From: Arabidopsis thaliana
Lineage: Eukaryota > Streptophyta > Magnoliopsida > Brassicales > Brassicaceae
Assembly (NCBI RefSeq): GCF_000001735.4
Contig: NC_003074.8
Span: forward strand, 17,615,261-17,679,260
DNA: 64,000 nt
Reading direction: 5' to 3'
Shown in pieces: positions 1 through 12,200 of this stretch (within the stretch, counting starts at the first letter, position 1; the number at the start of each line of letters is the position of its first letter). The notes beneath the pieces were generated by a model. The model was given only the letters and a program-made list of their open reading frames with translations. It was not told where the DNA came from and searched no databases. The translations under genes were made by a program, and so were the position numbers.

Positions 1-1379
1 GCACAGGCCATGCGATTGTATGTGACAATCTGAAGAAGGTGTATCCATGTAGGGATGGGAACCCACAAAAAATGGCAGTTCGCGGATTATCTCTTGCAGT
101 GCCTTCAGGAGAATGCTTTGGCATGTTAGGGCCCAATGGTGCCGGAAAAACCTCCTTCATCAATATGGTCTAAACACAAACTGAATAATAATTAGAAATG
201 TGTGGATTAGTCCATATTACAAATATATCATTAGGGCTCATCTCACTTCCAATGTGAGATAATCCTAACAAAGTTGATATATTGTATTTTTCTTCAGATG
301 ACTGGGCTTATGAAACCAACGTCTGGGGCAGCCTTTGTTCATGGTTTGGATATATGCAAGGACATGGACATTGTATACACCAGCATTGGTGTTTGTCCAC
401 AGCATGAGTAATTGATTTTATTCTTGAAAACATTTTAGTATGGTTCTTGTATATAGATATAGTTGTTCATCATTCTCTTATTGTATGTACTATATATACT
501 AGCTTGCTCTGGGAAACGCTGACAGGAAGGGAACATTTGCTCTTTTATGGGAGACTAAAGAATCTCAAAGGCTCTGATCTCGACCAAGTATATATGTTAT
601 CAATCTTACTAATTGTTTCCTATATCACTCCAAAAGCATCAAAATGTTTATTCATGGTTATTAGGCCGTAGAAGAATCTCTTAAGAGTGTGAACCTATTT
701 CGTGGTGGAGTTGCTGATAAACCTGCTGGGAAATATAGTGGAGGCATGAAAAGGAGACTAAGCGTAGCAATTTCACTTATTGGGAGTCCTAAGGTACACC
801 ATTTTCTCTTACTACTAATATCTTGGTATTCAGAGAGCCTTTTAACAAATCCAATTTTATATTTGGTTTATGTGTTTTTAAAAGGTGGTTTATATGGATG
901 AGCCAAGCACAGGACTTGATCCGGCTTCAAGAAGGAGCTTATGGACAGCCATCAAACGTGCAAAAAACCACACTGCGATAATCCTCACGACTCACTCAAT
1001 GGAAGAAGCAGAGTTTCTATGTGACCGATTAGGCATTTTTGTAGACGGAAGGTTACAATGCGTAGGGAATCCAAAAGAGCTAAAGGCAAGGTATGGTGGA
1101 TCTTATGTTTTAACTATGACAACACCATCGGAACATGAAAAGGATGTGGAGATGTTGGTTCAAGATGTTTCTCCAAACGCCAAGAAAATATATCACATCG
1201 CAGGGACACAAAAATTTGAGATACCAAAAGAGGAAGTTCGGATCTCGGAAGTGTTTCAGGCGGTGGAGAAGGCAAAGGACAATTTTAGGGTGTTTGCTTG
1301 GGGACTTGCAGACACAACTCTTGAAGACGTTTTCATTAAGGTTGCTAGAACTGCTCAGGCCTCTAATGTCTTCTCTTGA
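1..1379 (+). CDS. ABCA5: ABCA5, half-size ABCA-type transporter, 3' part only
   Basis: This is the nucleotide-binding half of an ABCA (ABC1-like, ATH) transporter; the membrane half lies left of the window. Exons by comparison with the three paralogs downstream: 1..167, 298..407, 503..587, 665..793, 885..1379. Visible motifs are Walker [10 protein letters not shown], the [12 protein letters not shown] region, the ABC signature [10 protein letters not shown], Walker [16 protein letters not shown] and the H-loop [15 protein letters not shown]. The protein ends in SNVFS. Half-size ABCA proteins carry one membrane domain and one ATPase domain and probably act as dimers moving lipid-like substrates; the substrate is not visible here. 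The symbol rests on position: it is the first of four tandem copies before the aldose epimerase, which fits the ABCA5-ABCA8 order. All splice sites are GT-AG and no break is seen. Confidence 0.85.
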
Positions 1380-1774
1380 ATCTTCTTTAGATTATCAGTT
1401 TTTGTAGCTGTTCAACGTCAATATTTGATTGTTCGAACTCATGAATTACGATAATGTTGCAAATGCATAAGAGTAAAGAAAATGAATGATGATGTTGATA
1501 CATTAAAATAGAGATGATGCCCATGCATAAGAGTAAAGAAAATGTTTTTCTTCTTTTTGAATTATTAGTGCAAACAAAATTACACAGTTTTGAAGCTGAA
1601 AAACAGTATAGCAGATTGATGGTAAAACATGATCCCTCAGTGACGGCGAAAACTCCTGATTTGTTTATTTTGACGCAAAGTGATGAATTTACATAAAATA
1701 TGACGTGATTTAAACAAGGAAGATATAAGTATTTCTCAATCACAATAATGTTTTACTTTTATCACTTAACGTTA

Positions 1775-1850
1775 GAGATGGACGTGATTCTAACGATAAG
1801 TCAATGAAATTACCCGACAATATGTATAATAGATTCGTGACATATTTATA
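1775..1850 (+). repeat. ABCA upstream module, copy 1
   Basis: It contains GTCAATGAAATTACCCGACA preceded by AACGTTAGAGAT. Similar modules lie at 2395-2485 (upstream of ABCA6) and 8671-8724 (upstream of ABCA7). Probably shared promoter sequence left by tandem duplication. The function is unknown. Confidence 0.5.
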
Positions 1851-2198
1851 GTTTTACCCTACTTGATCATGTGTCCCCATTTTTTACTAAACTTTATAAA
1901 TTCTAAAAGAAAAAAAAAAAAAAAAAAAAAAAACTCATTCTGCACACATAGTTAATGGCCTCAACCACCACATTATAGAATTTGACTGCAGGGATCACTC
2001 CTTGACTTGATCATGTGTCCCCATAAATCTTATTGAAGTTCTTCGTTAGTTGACATTATAAGTAACAGAAGATAGTTAATGCCTTAATGCATGGATCTTA
2101 CTGTGAATTCATCAGGACTCAATGGCACTAAATCTAAAACAAAAGGAAAGATAATAGAGAAGAAAAGGACAAATCACGGTTGCCAAAGCTTATCATCA

Positions 2199-2270
2199 AT
2201 GCCGAACCATGTTACCGCAAGTTTCTTGACACGGGCCAATGCCATGTTCAGAATAATCTTAACCTAATAG
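2199..2270 (+). pseudogene. Decayed copy of an ABCA first exon
   Basis: Over 72 bases this matches the first coding exon of ABCA6 (2795..2866), which is also exactly 72 bases. The shared reading is M-P-N-H-V-T-ASFLTRANAMF and so on, against MAKPVAASFLTQANALF in ABCA6. The last two codons, TAT CAG in ABCA6, are TAA TAG here, and the splice donor after them has lost its G. No exon 2 follows. I read it as the remnant of a former ABCA copy or of a partial duplication. Confidence 0.75.
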
Positions 2271-2394
2271 TTTCTTGGCATGGACTAGTCCACTCATTAT
2301 ATGTTTGTATAACTTGTTTGTTTGTGGAGGATTTATGTAAGACTTGTGAGTATTTTTTCACAGCAATGTAAGTTTGGACTCATAACGTTTAGAG

Positions 2395-2485
2395 TTAGAG
2401 ATCAACATTGATATAACGAACATGCCCTATAGTCAACGAAATTATCCGACAATTAATATACTTAATTTAGACTCGTAAGATATAT
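2395..2485 (+). repeat. ABCA upstream module, copy 2
   Basis: It carries AGTCAACGAAATTATCCGAC, followed by TTTAGACTCGTAAGATATAT. It lies about 310 bases upstream of the ABCA6 start. It is the second of three similar modules in the cluster. Confidence 0.5.
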
Positions 2486-2794
2486 ACATATCATCACGTT
2501 GCGTGATACGTACGAGACCACGTTTCCGCAAAATCTAGTAGGAAATAACATTCTAAGTTATTTTATGTAAGAAACAACAACTCACCCGCCACACATAAGA
2601 ATTTTGTTGGTCGTCCCGTCGTGGGATTACTCCTTTCCATGGCAACTTATTATACATATTATAATTGAAGTCCCTTGTTCGTTAAAATGCAAAGTAATTA
2701 ATTTCAAAGCATTTATAATTCACAAGTGGAAATAAAAACGTGGCATGCATATAGATCGAATTGTAAACTCATAGAGTCAAATCAGGACTCATCA

Positions 2795-5700
2795 ATGGCG
2801 AAACCTGTTGCCGCCAGTTTCTTGACGCAGGCCAATGCATTGTTCAAGAAAAACTTAACTTATCAGGTTTGGCCAAATAATATACATGTGTTATCTATAT
2901 ATACGTGGAAAAAATGTAATTATATCTTGTTACCATTGTTGTAGAAACGGAACATATGGAGCAACGTAAGGCTGATCGTGATCCCCTTGTACCTCTGTGT
3001 GGTTCTAGTATGCATTCAAGCTGTGTTCGATTCACTGGTTAACAACTCTGTTGATAATCAATGTGGTTGTCGATGCGCCGACGACGACAAAAATGGAGAT
3101 GGCAAATGCGAAATAAAAAGTTGTGGTTTACAATATTCATCTCAAAACCAAGCCGTCTTTTGTGCTTTCCCTAACCCTCCACCGTTGCTTCCTTTGTTAC
3201 ATATTCCTCCTTCTGTTAATCGTGACTCGTGCCAACGAACCGGATCTTGTCCAGTAACCATACTTGTTACTGGAAATAACCAATCCCTTGGAACAAGTAT
3301 ACATACTTTCCCTCTTTAATTTCCATGTTTTTTTGGATATATATATCTATGACTATAGAATAAATTCTTGTTGCCTTCCTAACTAATCTTCACTATTGTT
3401 AGCTTTATCTGAGAATCTGCTTAGTACTTCTTTCACAGTCAACTCCTCTTCTGACCTTTTCTTGCGTAATCTCGCCTATAATGTCTTGGCAAGTCCTTCT
3501 CTGTTTGAACTCTGATTGTTTCCATTATTATCAAAGTCTCTATGTCTCTCGGGACTTATCTCATGAATATATATGTATTTGCAGAGCACAACATCAGAGA
3601 CAGACTATACCAATTATCGTGATCCAGGGATTTACTCAGATCTTCCCATTTTCAACATCCAACCCCAGTGCACCCCAGCCACTATTTTGTCATTGTCATT
3701 CCGACAACCACCTCTCGAGTTTCATAAAGGTATTAAGTTCACAAAATTATGTGTGAAACCCTAGAAACCATAAACTGAACACTAAACCCACAATGGTGTA
3801 TATATATGAACCCTAACCAAGTGTCGTTATTTCAACTAGTTAGGCGAAGCTTAGAGGTCTGACGATTCGAGTGACGCTTGAGACGAAACTAATATTACAT
3901 GTTGTGTTTTCGGGTCTAGGAGATTACGGGATTTGGTCTAAAACTTCCTAATTTTCCAAAAATAAAAAAATTAAAACCCTTATTAATATAAGTTTTAATG
4001 TAATTTTGTAAGAAACAAAATTCTTGGAGCTGATTGATTTAATGGTTAATGTGTCAAAACCAGAGGTGAGATGCGTTCAAGGATTGAATCTTTGGAGAAA
4101 CAACTCCTTAGAGGTTAACGATGAGATCTTTAAGGGCTTTCGAAAAGAAAACCATGAAGAGATCATCAATGAGGTTGCTGCAGGTTATCCCCTACTTCAC
4201 TTATCCTTTGTCTCTGTGTTTTACATATGCAACTTCTGACTATTTCTCTTGTTTTATCAGCATATGATCTCTTGAACACCGATAGGAACAAATTCAATGT
4301 GACCATCTGGTATTACACGACATACAAGGGAGATTTACAAGATTGGCGTGTAAAGTATGTCAGAGTTCCTCGCTCAGTCAATATGGTAAGAAACTAATAA
4401 GTGTTGTATGTTAGGATTCTATATTATATTGAAATCGTTAAGGAACCAACACTAAGATAAATAACATTGGTCGTCACTCTATACCTAGGAATGGTCTTTT
4501 GATCAAACCCATTCTTAGACTCGGCAACATAAATGCAGGTTTCGAATGCTTATCTTCAGTTTTTGCGAGGCCCAGGGACAAAGATATTATTCGACTTTGT
4601 TAAAGAAATGCCTAAACAAGAAACTAGGCTTCGCATGGACATGGCGTCTCTCATTGGCCCCATTTTCTTCACTTGGGTTATTCTTCTTCTGTTCCCTGTA
4701 AGTTCCTTTAATGTGGAGTGTGGACTACTTCATTCTCTTACAAGTATACGATGATTCCTAAAACTTGGAAGCCGTTTGGTCATTATATGATTAAAACCCT
4801 ATCATGGGAACTAATTTACCCTGCAATGGTCTGCGAACTCGAAGAGTGTATGGACCTAATCCTTGATTAATAGGCCTTTTCAATAGTTACACCCATTTTT
4901 ATATGTAGGTGATTTTGACCTCATTGGTCTATGAGAAGCAGCAGCGTCTAAGAATTATAATGAAAATGCATGGCCTAGGAGATGCTCCATATTGGATGAT
5001 TTCCTACGCATATTTTCTAGCCATATCTACTTTATACATTGTATGCTTGATGATATTTGGATCAGCAATAGGTAATCATTGCCGTATCTTATGTTATTAT
5101 TTTCTTATGTATATATAGAACAAGTTACAAAGCTATATAGTTTGTTACAGGACTGAAGTTCTTCCGGTTCAATGACTACACCATCCAGTTTATGTTCTAT
5201 TTTCTTTATATAAATCTGCAAATATCCATAGCCTTTCTAGTTTCCTCAGCATTTTCAAAGGCTGTGACAGCATCAGGTACGTACTAAATGAAGTCACATT
5301 TTTCAAATTTGGTCAAGAACATGTTGGTGTTAAAAAGAAACACTTTCTGTTTTATTCCCAAATTGTAGTTGTTGCTTACATATACGTGTTTGGATCTGGG
5401 CTCTTGGGCGCATTCCTCTTCCAGTTTCTGATAGAAAGTTTATCGTTTCCTAGTAAGCTATCAATAACAACTTGAAGATAACATATTCTCAAAACAGACC
5501 ACAATGCTACTATATATAATCTTTTACTTTTTACCAGGACGTTGGATTTTTGTCATGGAATTGTATCCCGGCTTCTCATTATACCGCGGGTTGTATGAAT
5601 TCTCCCAATATGCTTTCCAAAGAAACTTGAATGGGAGGGATGGGATGAAGTGGAAAGATTTCAGAGGTAGTGCAATGGATGAAGTTTTCACCATCATTAT

Positions 5701-7418
5701 CGTTGAGTGGGTTGTCGCACTCGTTGCAACATACTATATAGACCGAGTTTCTTCATCGTCAAAAGACACTTTTGCATTCTTGAAAAACCCTTTCAAGTTA
5801 TCTCCTACTCCACAAATGCTTAGCTTTCAAAAAGAGAGATCTGATGTTTCCGTAGAAATGGAGAAACTTGATGTCATTCAGGAGGTATTGAAGAAGAACT
5901 CACCACCCATTCCATGTTCTTTGCGTTTTTCGAGTTGTTTTGATAAATAAATTTTGTTCAAATCAGAAAGAAACGGTCAAGCAGTTGATATTTGAGCGGA
6001 GCAAAAATCATGGGATTGTATGTGACAACTTGAAGAAGGTGTATCAAGGCAGAGATGGGAACCCACCTAAATTGGCAGTTTGTGGCTTATCTCTCGCTGT
6101 GCCGTCAGGAGAATGTTTCGGCATGTTAGGGCCGAATGGCGCCGGAAAGACCTCGTTCATCAACATGGTTAGTACACAAAGGGACATATATACAAATCTT
6201 TTGTGCTTAGTTTTTTTTTATTAAAATTTTGTCTAGCATACTCATAAGTAACAAATTAAGCATTCATTTTTTTTTTGGCTAGATGACTGGACTCGTGAAA
6301 CCATCATCAGGGTCAGCTTTTGTTCAAGGTTTGGACATATGCAAGGATATGGACAAAGTCTACATTAGCATGGGTGTTTGCCCACAGCACGAGTAACAAA
6401 TTAAATTCTTGTAACATATTTGTTGTTGTTGAATGAAGATCATTATTAAGTTTACGTGTTTCCTAACAATCATATAGTTATTTTATTGTTCTCTTATAGT
6501 CTTATTGTTCGTCATTGACCAGCTTGCTCTGGGAAACACTGACAGGGAAAGAACATCTTCTCTTTTATGGAAGACTTAAGAATCTCAAAGGCCATGATCT
6601 CAACCAAGTATGTTATCATTATCAATCTTACTTCTATCTTATATTAGTGCAAGAGTCTTAAACGTCAATTCATGGTTAAATATTAGGCCGTAGAAGAATC
6701 ACTAAAGAGTGTGAACCTATTTCATGGAGGAGTTGCTGATATACCTGCCGGGAAATATAGCGGAGGAATGAAAAGGCGGCTTAGCGTAGCCATTTCACTT
6801 ATCGGGAGTCCTAAGGTACAAAATTGTATCTTACTCATCTCCTAACAAAAAACTTATTGAAGCCCTTATTTGAATGTGATTTAGAGAGCTAAAGTTTTTC
6901 AAGCTTTAACAATTATTTTTGGTTTTTATATTAAATAAAAGGTTGTTTATATGGATGAGCCAAGCACAGGACTTGATCCTGCTTCAAGAATAAACCTATG
7001 GACAGTCATCAAACGCGCAAAAAAACACGCAGCGATAATCCTAACGACTCATTCAATGGAAGAAGCAGAGTTTCTCTGTGACCGATTGGGAATTTTTGTT
7101 GATGGAAGGTTACAATGCATAGGGAACCCAAAAGAGCTGAAGGGCAGGTATGGTGGATCCTATGTGTTAACGATTACAACATCACCAGAACATGAAAAAG
7201 ATGTGGAGACATTGGTTCAAGAAGTTTCCTCAAATGCAAGAAAGATATATCACATCGCAGGGACTCAGAAGTTTGAGTTCCCAAAGGAGGAGGTTCGAAT
7301 TTCAGAAGTCTTTCAGGCCGTGGAGAATGCGAAACGCAATTTCACTGTATTTGCTTGGGGATTTGCGGACACAACTCTTGAAGATGTTTTCATCAAGGTT
7401 GCTAAAACCGGCCTTTAA
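2795..7418 (+). CDS. ABCA6: ABCA6, half-size ABCA transporter
   Basis: Sixteen exons give 926 residues: 2795..2866, 2945..3296, 3403..3488, 3585..3729, 4064..4183, 4261..4385, 4539..4697, 4909..5071, 5151..5276, 5369..5452, 5538..5884, 5967..6167, 6283..6392, 6523..6607, 6687..6815, 6942..7418. All phases close. Domain order is an N-terminal membrane segment (about residues 32-50), a large Cys-rich loop, a cluster of membrane segments in exons 7-11, and one ATPase domain with Walker [10 protein letters not shown], signature [10 protein letters not shown] and Walker [11 protein letters not shown]. Intron 3 begins with GC (GCAAGT at 3489) where ABCA7 has GT. The residue after KLAV just before Walker A is Cys, where paralogs have Arg. 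The C-terminus is shortened (ends AKTGL). The start is the first ATG in a context shared with ABCA7 and ABCA8. The substrate is unknown. Confidence 0.9.
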
Positions 7419-7929
7419 CTAATGTCTTCTTTTGAATACTTTTAAGATTATTAGTTATGTCTGTTCCACGTCAATATTTTGCTTGTTCATGTTTGATAAA
7501 TTGATAATGCAGAGGTTTGATTCATGTACATTGTTGGCTCTTCGCCTGCAAGTTTGCGAATTAGTCTGAGGTCTTGTATTAGTTTGTTTGTGGATGATGC
7601 ATGTAACCACAATTTTTTTATTTAAACGTGGCTATATTTAATTGTGGATAAACCACTGAATATGAAATTTTATTTCATCTACCATTCAGATCCTAAATGT
7701 ATATCTTACCATTTAATTCATATAGGGTTTACGATTTAAAATTTAGAATTTCGAAAATAGTATCTATATTAAAAGATAGTAATTAGGTCTTTTTTTCATT
7801 GAATTTTACTTAAACATTGGTAAAATTTCATATGCCATCGAAAAAAGAAAATATCACTGAAAACTATGTTAGCTGCCGGAGACAACATTTCTAAAAAGAA
7901 AGACAATTTTTAAAAAAGACTACAAAATA

Positions 7930-8184
7930 CTCTGTTGTTCCTTTTTGTTTGATTGTTTAGAAAAAAAATTTGTTTTTAAGAAATTAATTTTTTAAGTTTT
8001 CCATGCAATATTTATTGGTTAATATTGGTGAATTGTAATTTTCAAGAAAAATAGTTAGTTATCATTGGTTTAGAGTTATAAAAAATTGTAAAACACTAAA
8101 AATAATACATTTATAATCAAAATTTAATATGTTTTCTTAATATATGTGTTTTTCTAAACAATATAAAAAAAGGAACAGAGGGAG
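7930..8184. mobile_element. Stowaway/mariner-like MITE
   Basis: About 255 bases bounded by TA dinucleotides (7928-7929 and 8185-8186). The left end reads CTCTGTTGTTCCTTTTTG, and the right end is its near inverse (AAAAAAAGGAACAGAGGGAG). The inverted similarity continues for about 36 bases into a shared TTGTTTAGAAAAA. There is no coding capacity. TA target duplications and a CTCCCTCTGTTCC terminus are typical of Stowaway-type elements. Confidence 0.75.
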
Positions 8185-8670
8185 TATAAATCAAAACTGT
8201 TAAACCAAATTTTTTACCAATTAAATCTTAATTATATCAATTGGTTCTTCTCCGAAATAAGAAATTGTCTTGATGTCTATGAAAATCACAAATTTCACTA
8301 AAAATTTATGGAGGATTCCTAATTAACTTTAGACCAGGAATTTTTCAAAAAATAAATTTAAAGATGACATTATCATGAACACATTCAAACTGAAATCAAA
8401 CCAAAGTAAATTTATTTTCCCTGTAATGGACCATAGAGTATAAAGTATTTAAAACTGCTACTTATTAAATCAAAGACTTTTGTGTTTTTTATTGTGTGCA
8501 AAGACTTTTTATGTTTGAAAACTGAAATAAGACTGCTAGTAAAAATATAAACTGAAATAAGAATTTTTCTTAGGACATCATAACATTTTTGCTTCTTGTC
8601 CAAGTAACTGCCACATTGGAAAAAAATGTTTAGATTTGAACAAATCTTTTTAAAATGGTCAAAAAATTAT

Positions 8671-8724
8671 CATAGTCAACCAAATTACCCGACACTTTTA
8701 CGTGAGACATTAAAATAGACTAGT
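8671..8724 (+). repeat. ABCA upstream module, copy 3
   Basis: It contains AGTCAACCAAATTACCCGACA, then GAGACATTAAAATAGACTAG. It matches the modules at 1775-1850 and 2395-2485. It lies about 520 bases upstream of the ABCA7 start. Confidence 0.5.
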
Positions 8725-9239
8725 TTAATCGATTATGTTCACACGTGATTACGTCTGAGATGACGTATGAATCATCTTTATACAAATACAAATATACAGT
8801 AAACAAATAATTGAAACTCACCTCTTCCACTAGTCGAAGAATCTATTGGTCGTGGCATCACTCTCCTTCGCAGCTTCCTACCAAATTTACATTGAAAATA
8901 TTCTCCATTGTCACTTTCTCGATTTCGTAAAATTACCTTTTTGTTATTTGACCAAAAGAATAACCCCAAAAAAACAATACTAATATATTCGAGAAAAATA
9001 ACTAATTAAAGGTATACTTAACGAGAAATTAAAGCGTGTGCACAAGGGTATTACTGTAATTTCACATTCCGTATCTGATCTCTGTTCTTCTTTCCTCCGC
9101 CTGCTATAAACCAAAAGGCGGTGACTCGATTTGTTCCTTCTAAGTTCAAAAATTGGGTTTCCATTAGGATTCAATTTTTACTAACCCTAAAAAACAGAAT
9201 CTAATACACAGAGAAAAGCGAAGGTTGTTACCTTCATCA

Positions 9240-12200
9240 ATGGCGGATCCTGGTCCTGCCAGTTTCTCAACGAGAGCCAATGCCTTGCTTAGGAAAAACT
9301 TAACCTATCAGGTACTTTTTCCGTTTTCTTTTCCTCTACGCAATCCAATTATACACATACAAATTTTCGTTTAATGTGAGTAAGATTCTGTTCTGGGATT
9401 TTCGTTTAATAGATCAGTTTCCACAACAAAATTAGTGGCTGATTTATTGAGTAGATTCTGTTCTAATTATGTCTTTGTGTAAATTGTGTGTTGGTGTAGA
9501 AACGGAATCTATGGAGCAATATACGGCTAATCATGATCCCATTCTACCTCTGTATACTTCTAGTGATTATACAAATCCTGTTCGATACACAAGTTAACAA
9601 CTCTGCTGATAATCGTTGTGGTTGTGAATGCATCGAAAGAAATAGAGCTGGAAAATGCCAAAGAGAGCTTTGCGGTTTAGAACATTCTAAACCGGATCAA
9701 GCCTTCTTTTGTTCTATCCCTCGTCCTCCACTATGGCCTCCTTTGTTACAAATCCCGCGTCCTGAGAGTCGCGATGTTAGAGGTCTTCGTGATGATTCTT
9801 GCAGAAGAACAGGATCTTGTCCTGTTACTATACTCTTTACTGGAAATAACCGTTCCCTTGGAACAAGTATGTCTCTTTTCCTTCTTTTTTATGTTTCTGT
9901 TCTTGTGTACCTACACTGGAACTTATCTTCATGTTTTCTTTAGCTGTATCTGAGAATCTGTTCACTAGTTCTGTGTCGGCGAACGCCTCTGAGATTTTGC
10001 GTACTTTAGCCAACAATGTTTTGGTAAGTTTTTTTGGTTGGTTTCTGTTTGTTTCCATTATGAAATGTGTTTCTTAGCTTTCTTGACCTCATGTTTCAGG
10101 GTACAACAGTTGAGGCAGATTTCACCAATTATCTTGATCCAGGGATTGCCTCAAATCTTTCCATCTACAATATCCAACCTCGGTGCATTCTAAATGCTAC
10201 GTTTCCGTTCTCATTCGAACAACCACCTCTCAAGTTTGAGAAAGGTATTGAGTTTTTAATCCCATTGATGTTTAAGATGTCAACTAAAAAAGTTTAAGAG
10301 GGATACTAGATGTTATATATGCTTATATCAGTGTTAGCTTAATGAAATCTGGTTGCTTTCTCTGTTTTCGTATCCCGATCTTGTTGAACATGATATATCT
10401 TTCTGCAATATATTGTCCTCACTCATAGTTATCTTTCATGGAAACATCGTTGTAGTTGATTAACTTAATGTTTGTGACAAAACCAGAGTTGAGATGTGTT
10501 CAAGGATCAAATCTTTGGACAAATACCTCCAAAGAGGTCAATGATAAGATTTTCAAGGGTTATAAGAAAGGAAACCCCGAGGGAAAGATAAATGAGATCG
10601 CTGCAGGTTCGTCAACTTCTCAGTTGGGTTATCTATAATAATCTTTAATAAGCTCATGAGATTTCTGACTCTTCATGTCTGATTTTGTTGTTGGTTTAGC
10701 ATATGATCTCTTGAACACTGATAGGAACAATTTTAATGTGCACATCTGGTATAATTCAACGTACAAGGACGATGCAGGAAATAGACTTATAAAGTTGATC
10801 CGTGTTCCCCGCTCAGTCAATTTGGTAAGAAAACAACAATTTACTCAAGACATCCTTCATCATTGTATTCTCACTTTGCTCTTTACCATGTAGCACCACT
10901 TTCTTTATTGAACCGATGCTTACACTTTACCAAACTGCAGGTGTCAAATGCTTACCTTCAATTTCTACAAGGACCGGGGACAAGGATGTTGTTTGAATAT
11001 GTCAAAGAAATGCCTAAACCAGAAACAAGTCTTCGTCTGGACATTGCGTCTCTAATTGGCCCCCTTTTCTTCACCTGGGTTATTCTTCTTCTGTTCCCTG
11101 TAAGTTTGCCTTCAATAATACTCACCCTCATGGATAAATCTTGGAAACAACAAGAATTCTGCTTTCTCCAAGCGTAAGATACGAAATTCATATCTAGAGC
11201 CATTTGTATGCAGGTGATCTTGTCGTCATTAGTGTATGAGAAACAGCAACATCTAAGAATTATAATGAAAATGCATGGCCTAGGAGATGGTCCTTATTGG
11301 ATGATTTCCTACGCCTATTTCCTTACCATATCCGTGTTATACGTTATATGCCTGATGATATTCGGGTCAGCAATAGGTAATTGAAGCCTTTCGGTTAATA
11401 CATTTCTTACAATACATTATGTTTTTTTGTCAATATGAGTCTTTAATGTTGTTGGTTCCCTGCAGGACTGAAGTTCTTTCGGCTTAATTCCTACAGCATC
11501 CAGTTCGTATTCTATTTTCTCTATTTAAATCTGCAAATCGCCCTTGCCTTTCTAGTTTCTTCAGTATTTTCAAAAGTCAAGACATCAACAGGTACTAAGA
11601 ACATCGTGCTTCTTGAATTTAATCAAGAACATGCTACTGGGGTTTAAAGGAACTAATGAGCTTTTCTCTATATGTCTTAATCATAGTTGCTTCTTACATA
11701 TACGTGTTTGGATCTGGACTTTTGGGTTTGTTTCTACTCAACTTTCTGATTGAAGATTCATCATTCCCTAGTAAGTTATTATGATTAATTAACTTCAAGA
11801 AAGATATTTAATACACTCTGTTATGTGTTTTCACAACTGACCACGATTGCAAATGAATTATAATTTTCCAGGAGGCTGGATTATTGTCATGGAGTTATAT
11901 CCTGGCTTCTCCTTATACCGTGGCCTGTATGAGTTGGCGCAATTTGCTTTCCGGGGAAACTTGAGAGGGGAAGATGGGATGAAGTGGAAAGATTTTGGTG
12001 ATAGTGCAATGGATGATGTTTTTTACATCATTGTCGTTGAATGGTTTCTTGCACTCATTGCAGCATACTATATCGATAAGATATCTTCATCCGGAAGAAA
12101 CCCGTTGTTCTTCTTGCAAAACCCTTTCAAGAAATCTCCTTCTTTGAGAAGACCTAGTTTGCAGAGGCAAGGCTCCAAAGTCTCAGTTGATATGGAAAAA

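Larger units (their letters stand above)
1380..2794. other. Spacer between ABCA5 and ABCA6
   Basis: This AT-rich spacer holds the ABCA5 3' region and the ABCA6 promoter. A 20-base direct repeat (GCATAAGAGTAAAGAAAATG) occurs near 1464 and 1524. A-runs lie at about 1911-1932. The phrase CTTGATCATGTGTCCCCAT occurs near 1863 and 2006. It also holds a decayed ABCA exon 1 (2199-2270) and two copies of an upstream module listed separately. No intact gene is seen. Confidence 0.7.
7419..9239. other. Spacer between ABCA6 and ABCA7
   Basis: AT-rich sequence with no coding capacity that I can support. It contains a small inverted-repeat element (7930-8184) and the third copy of the ABCA upstream module (8671-8724). 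The telomere-repeat-like phrase CTAACCCTAA at 9181-9190 lies 50 bases before the ABCA7 start. The last 200 bases are probably the ABCA7 5' leader. Confidence 0.6.
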
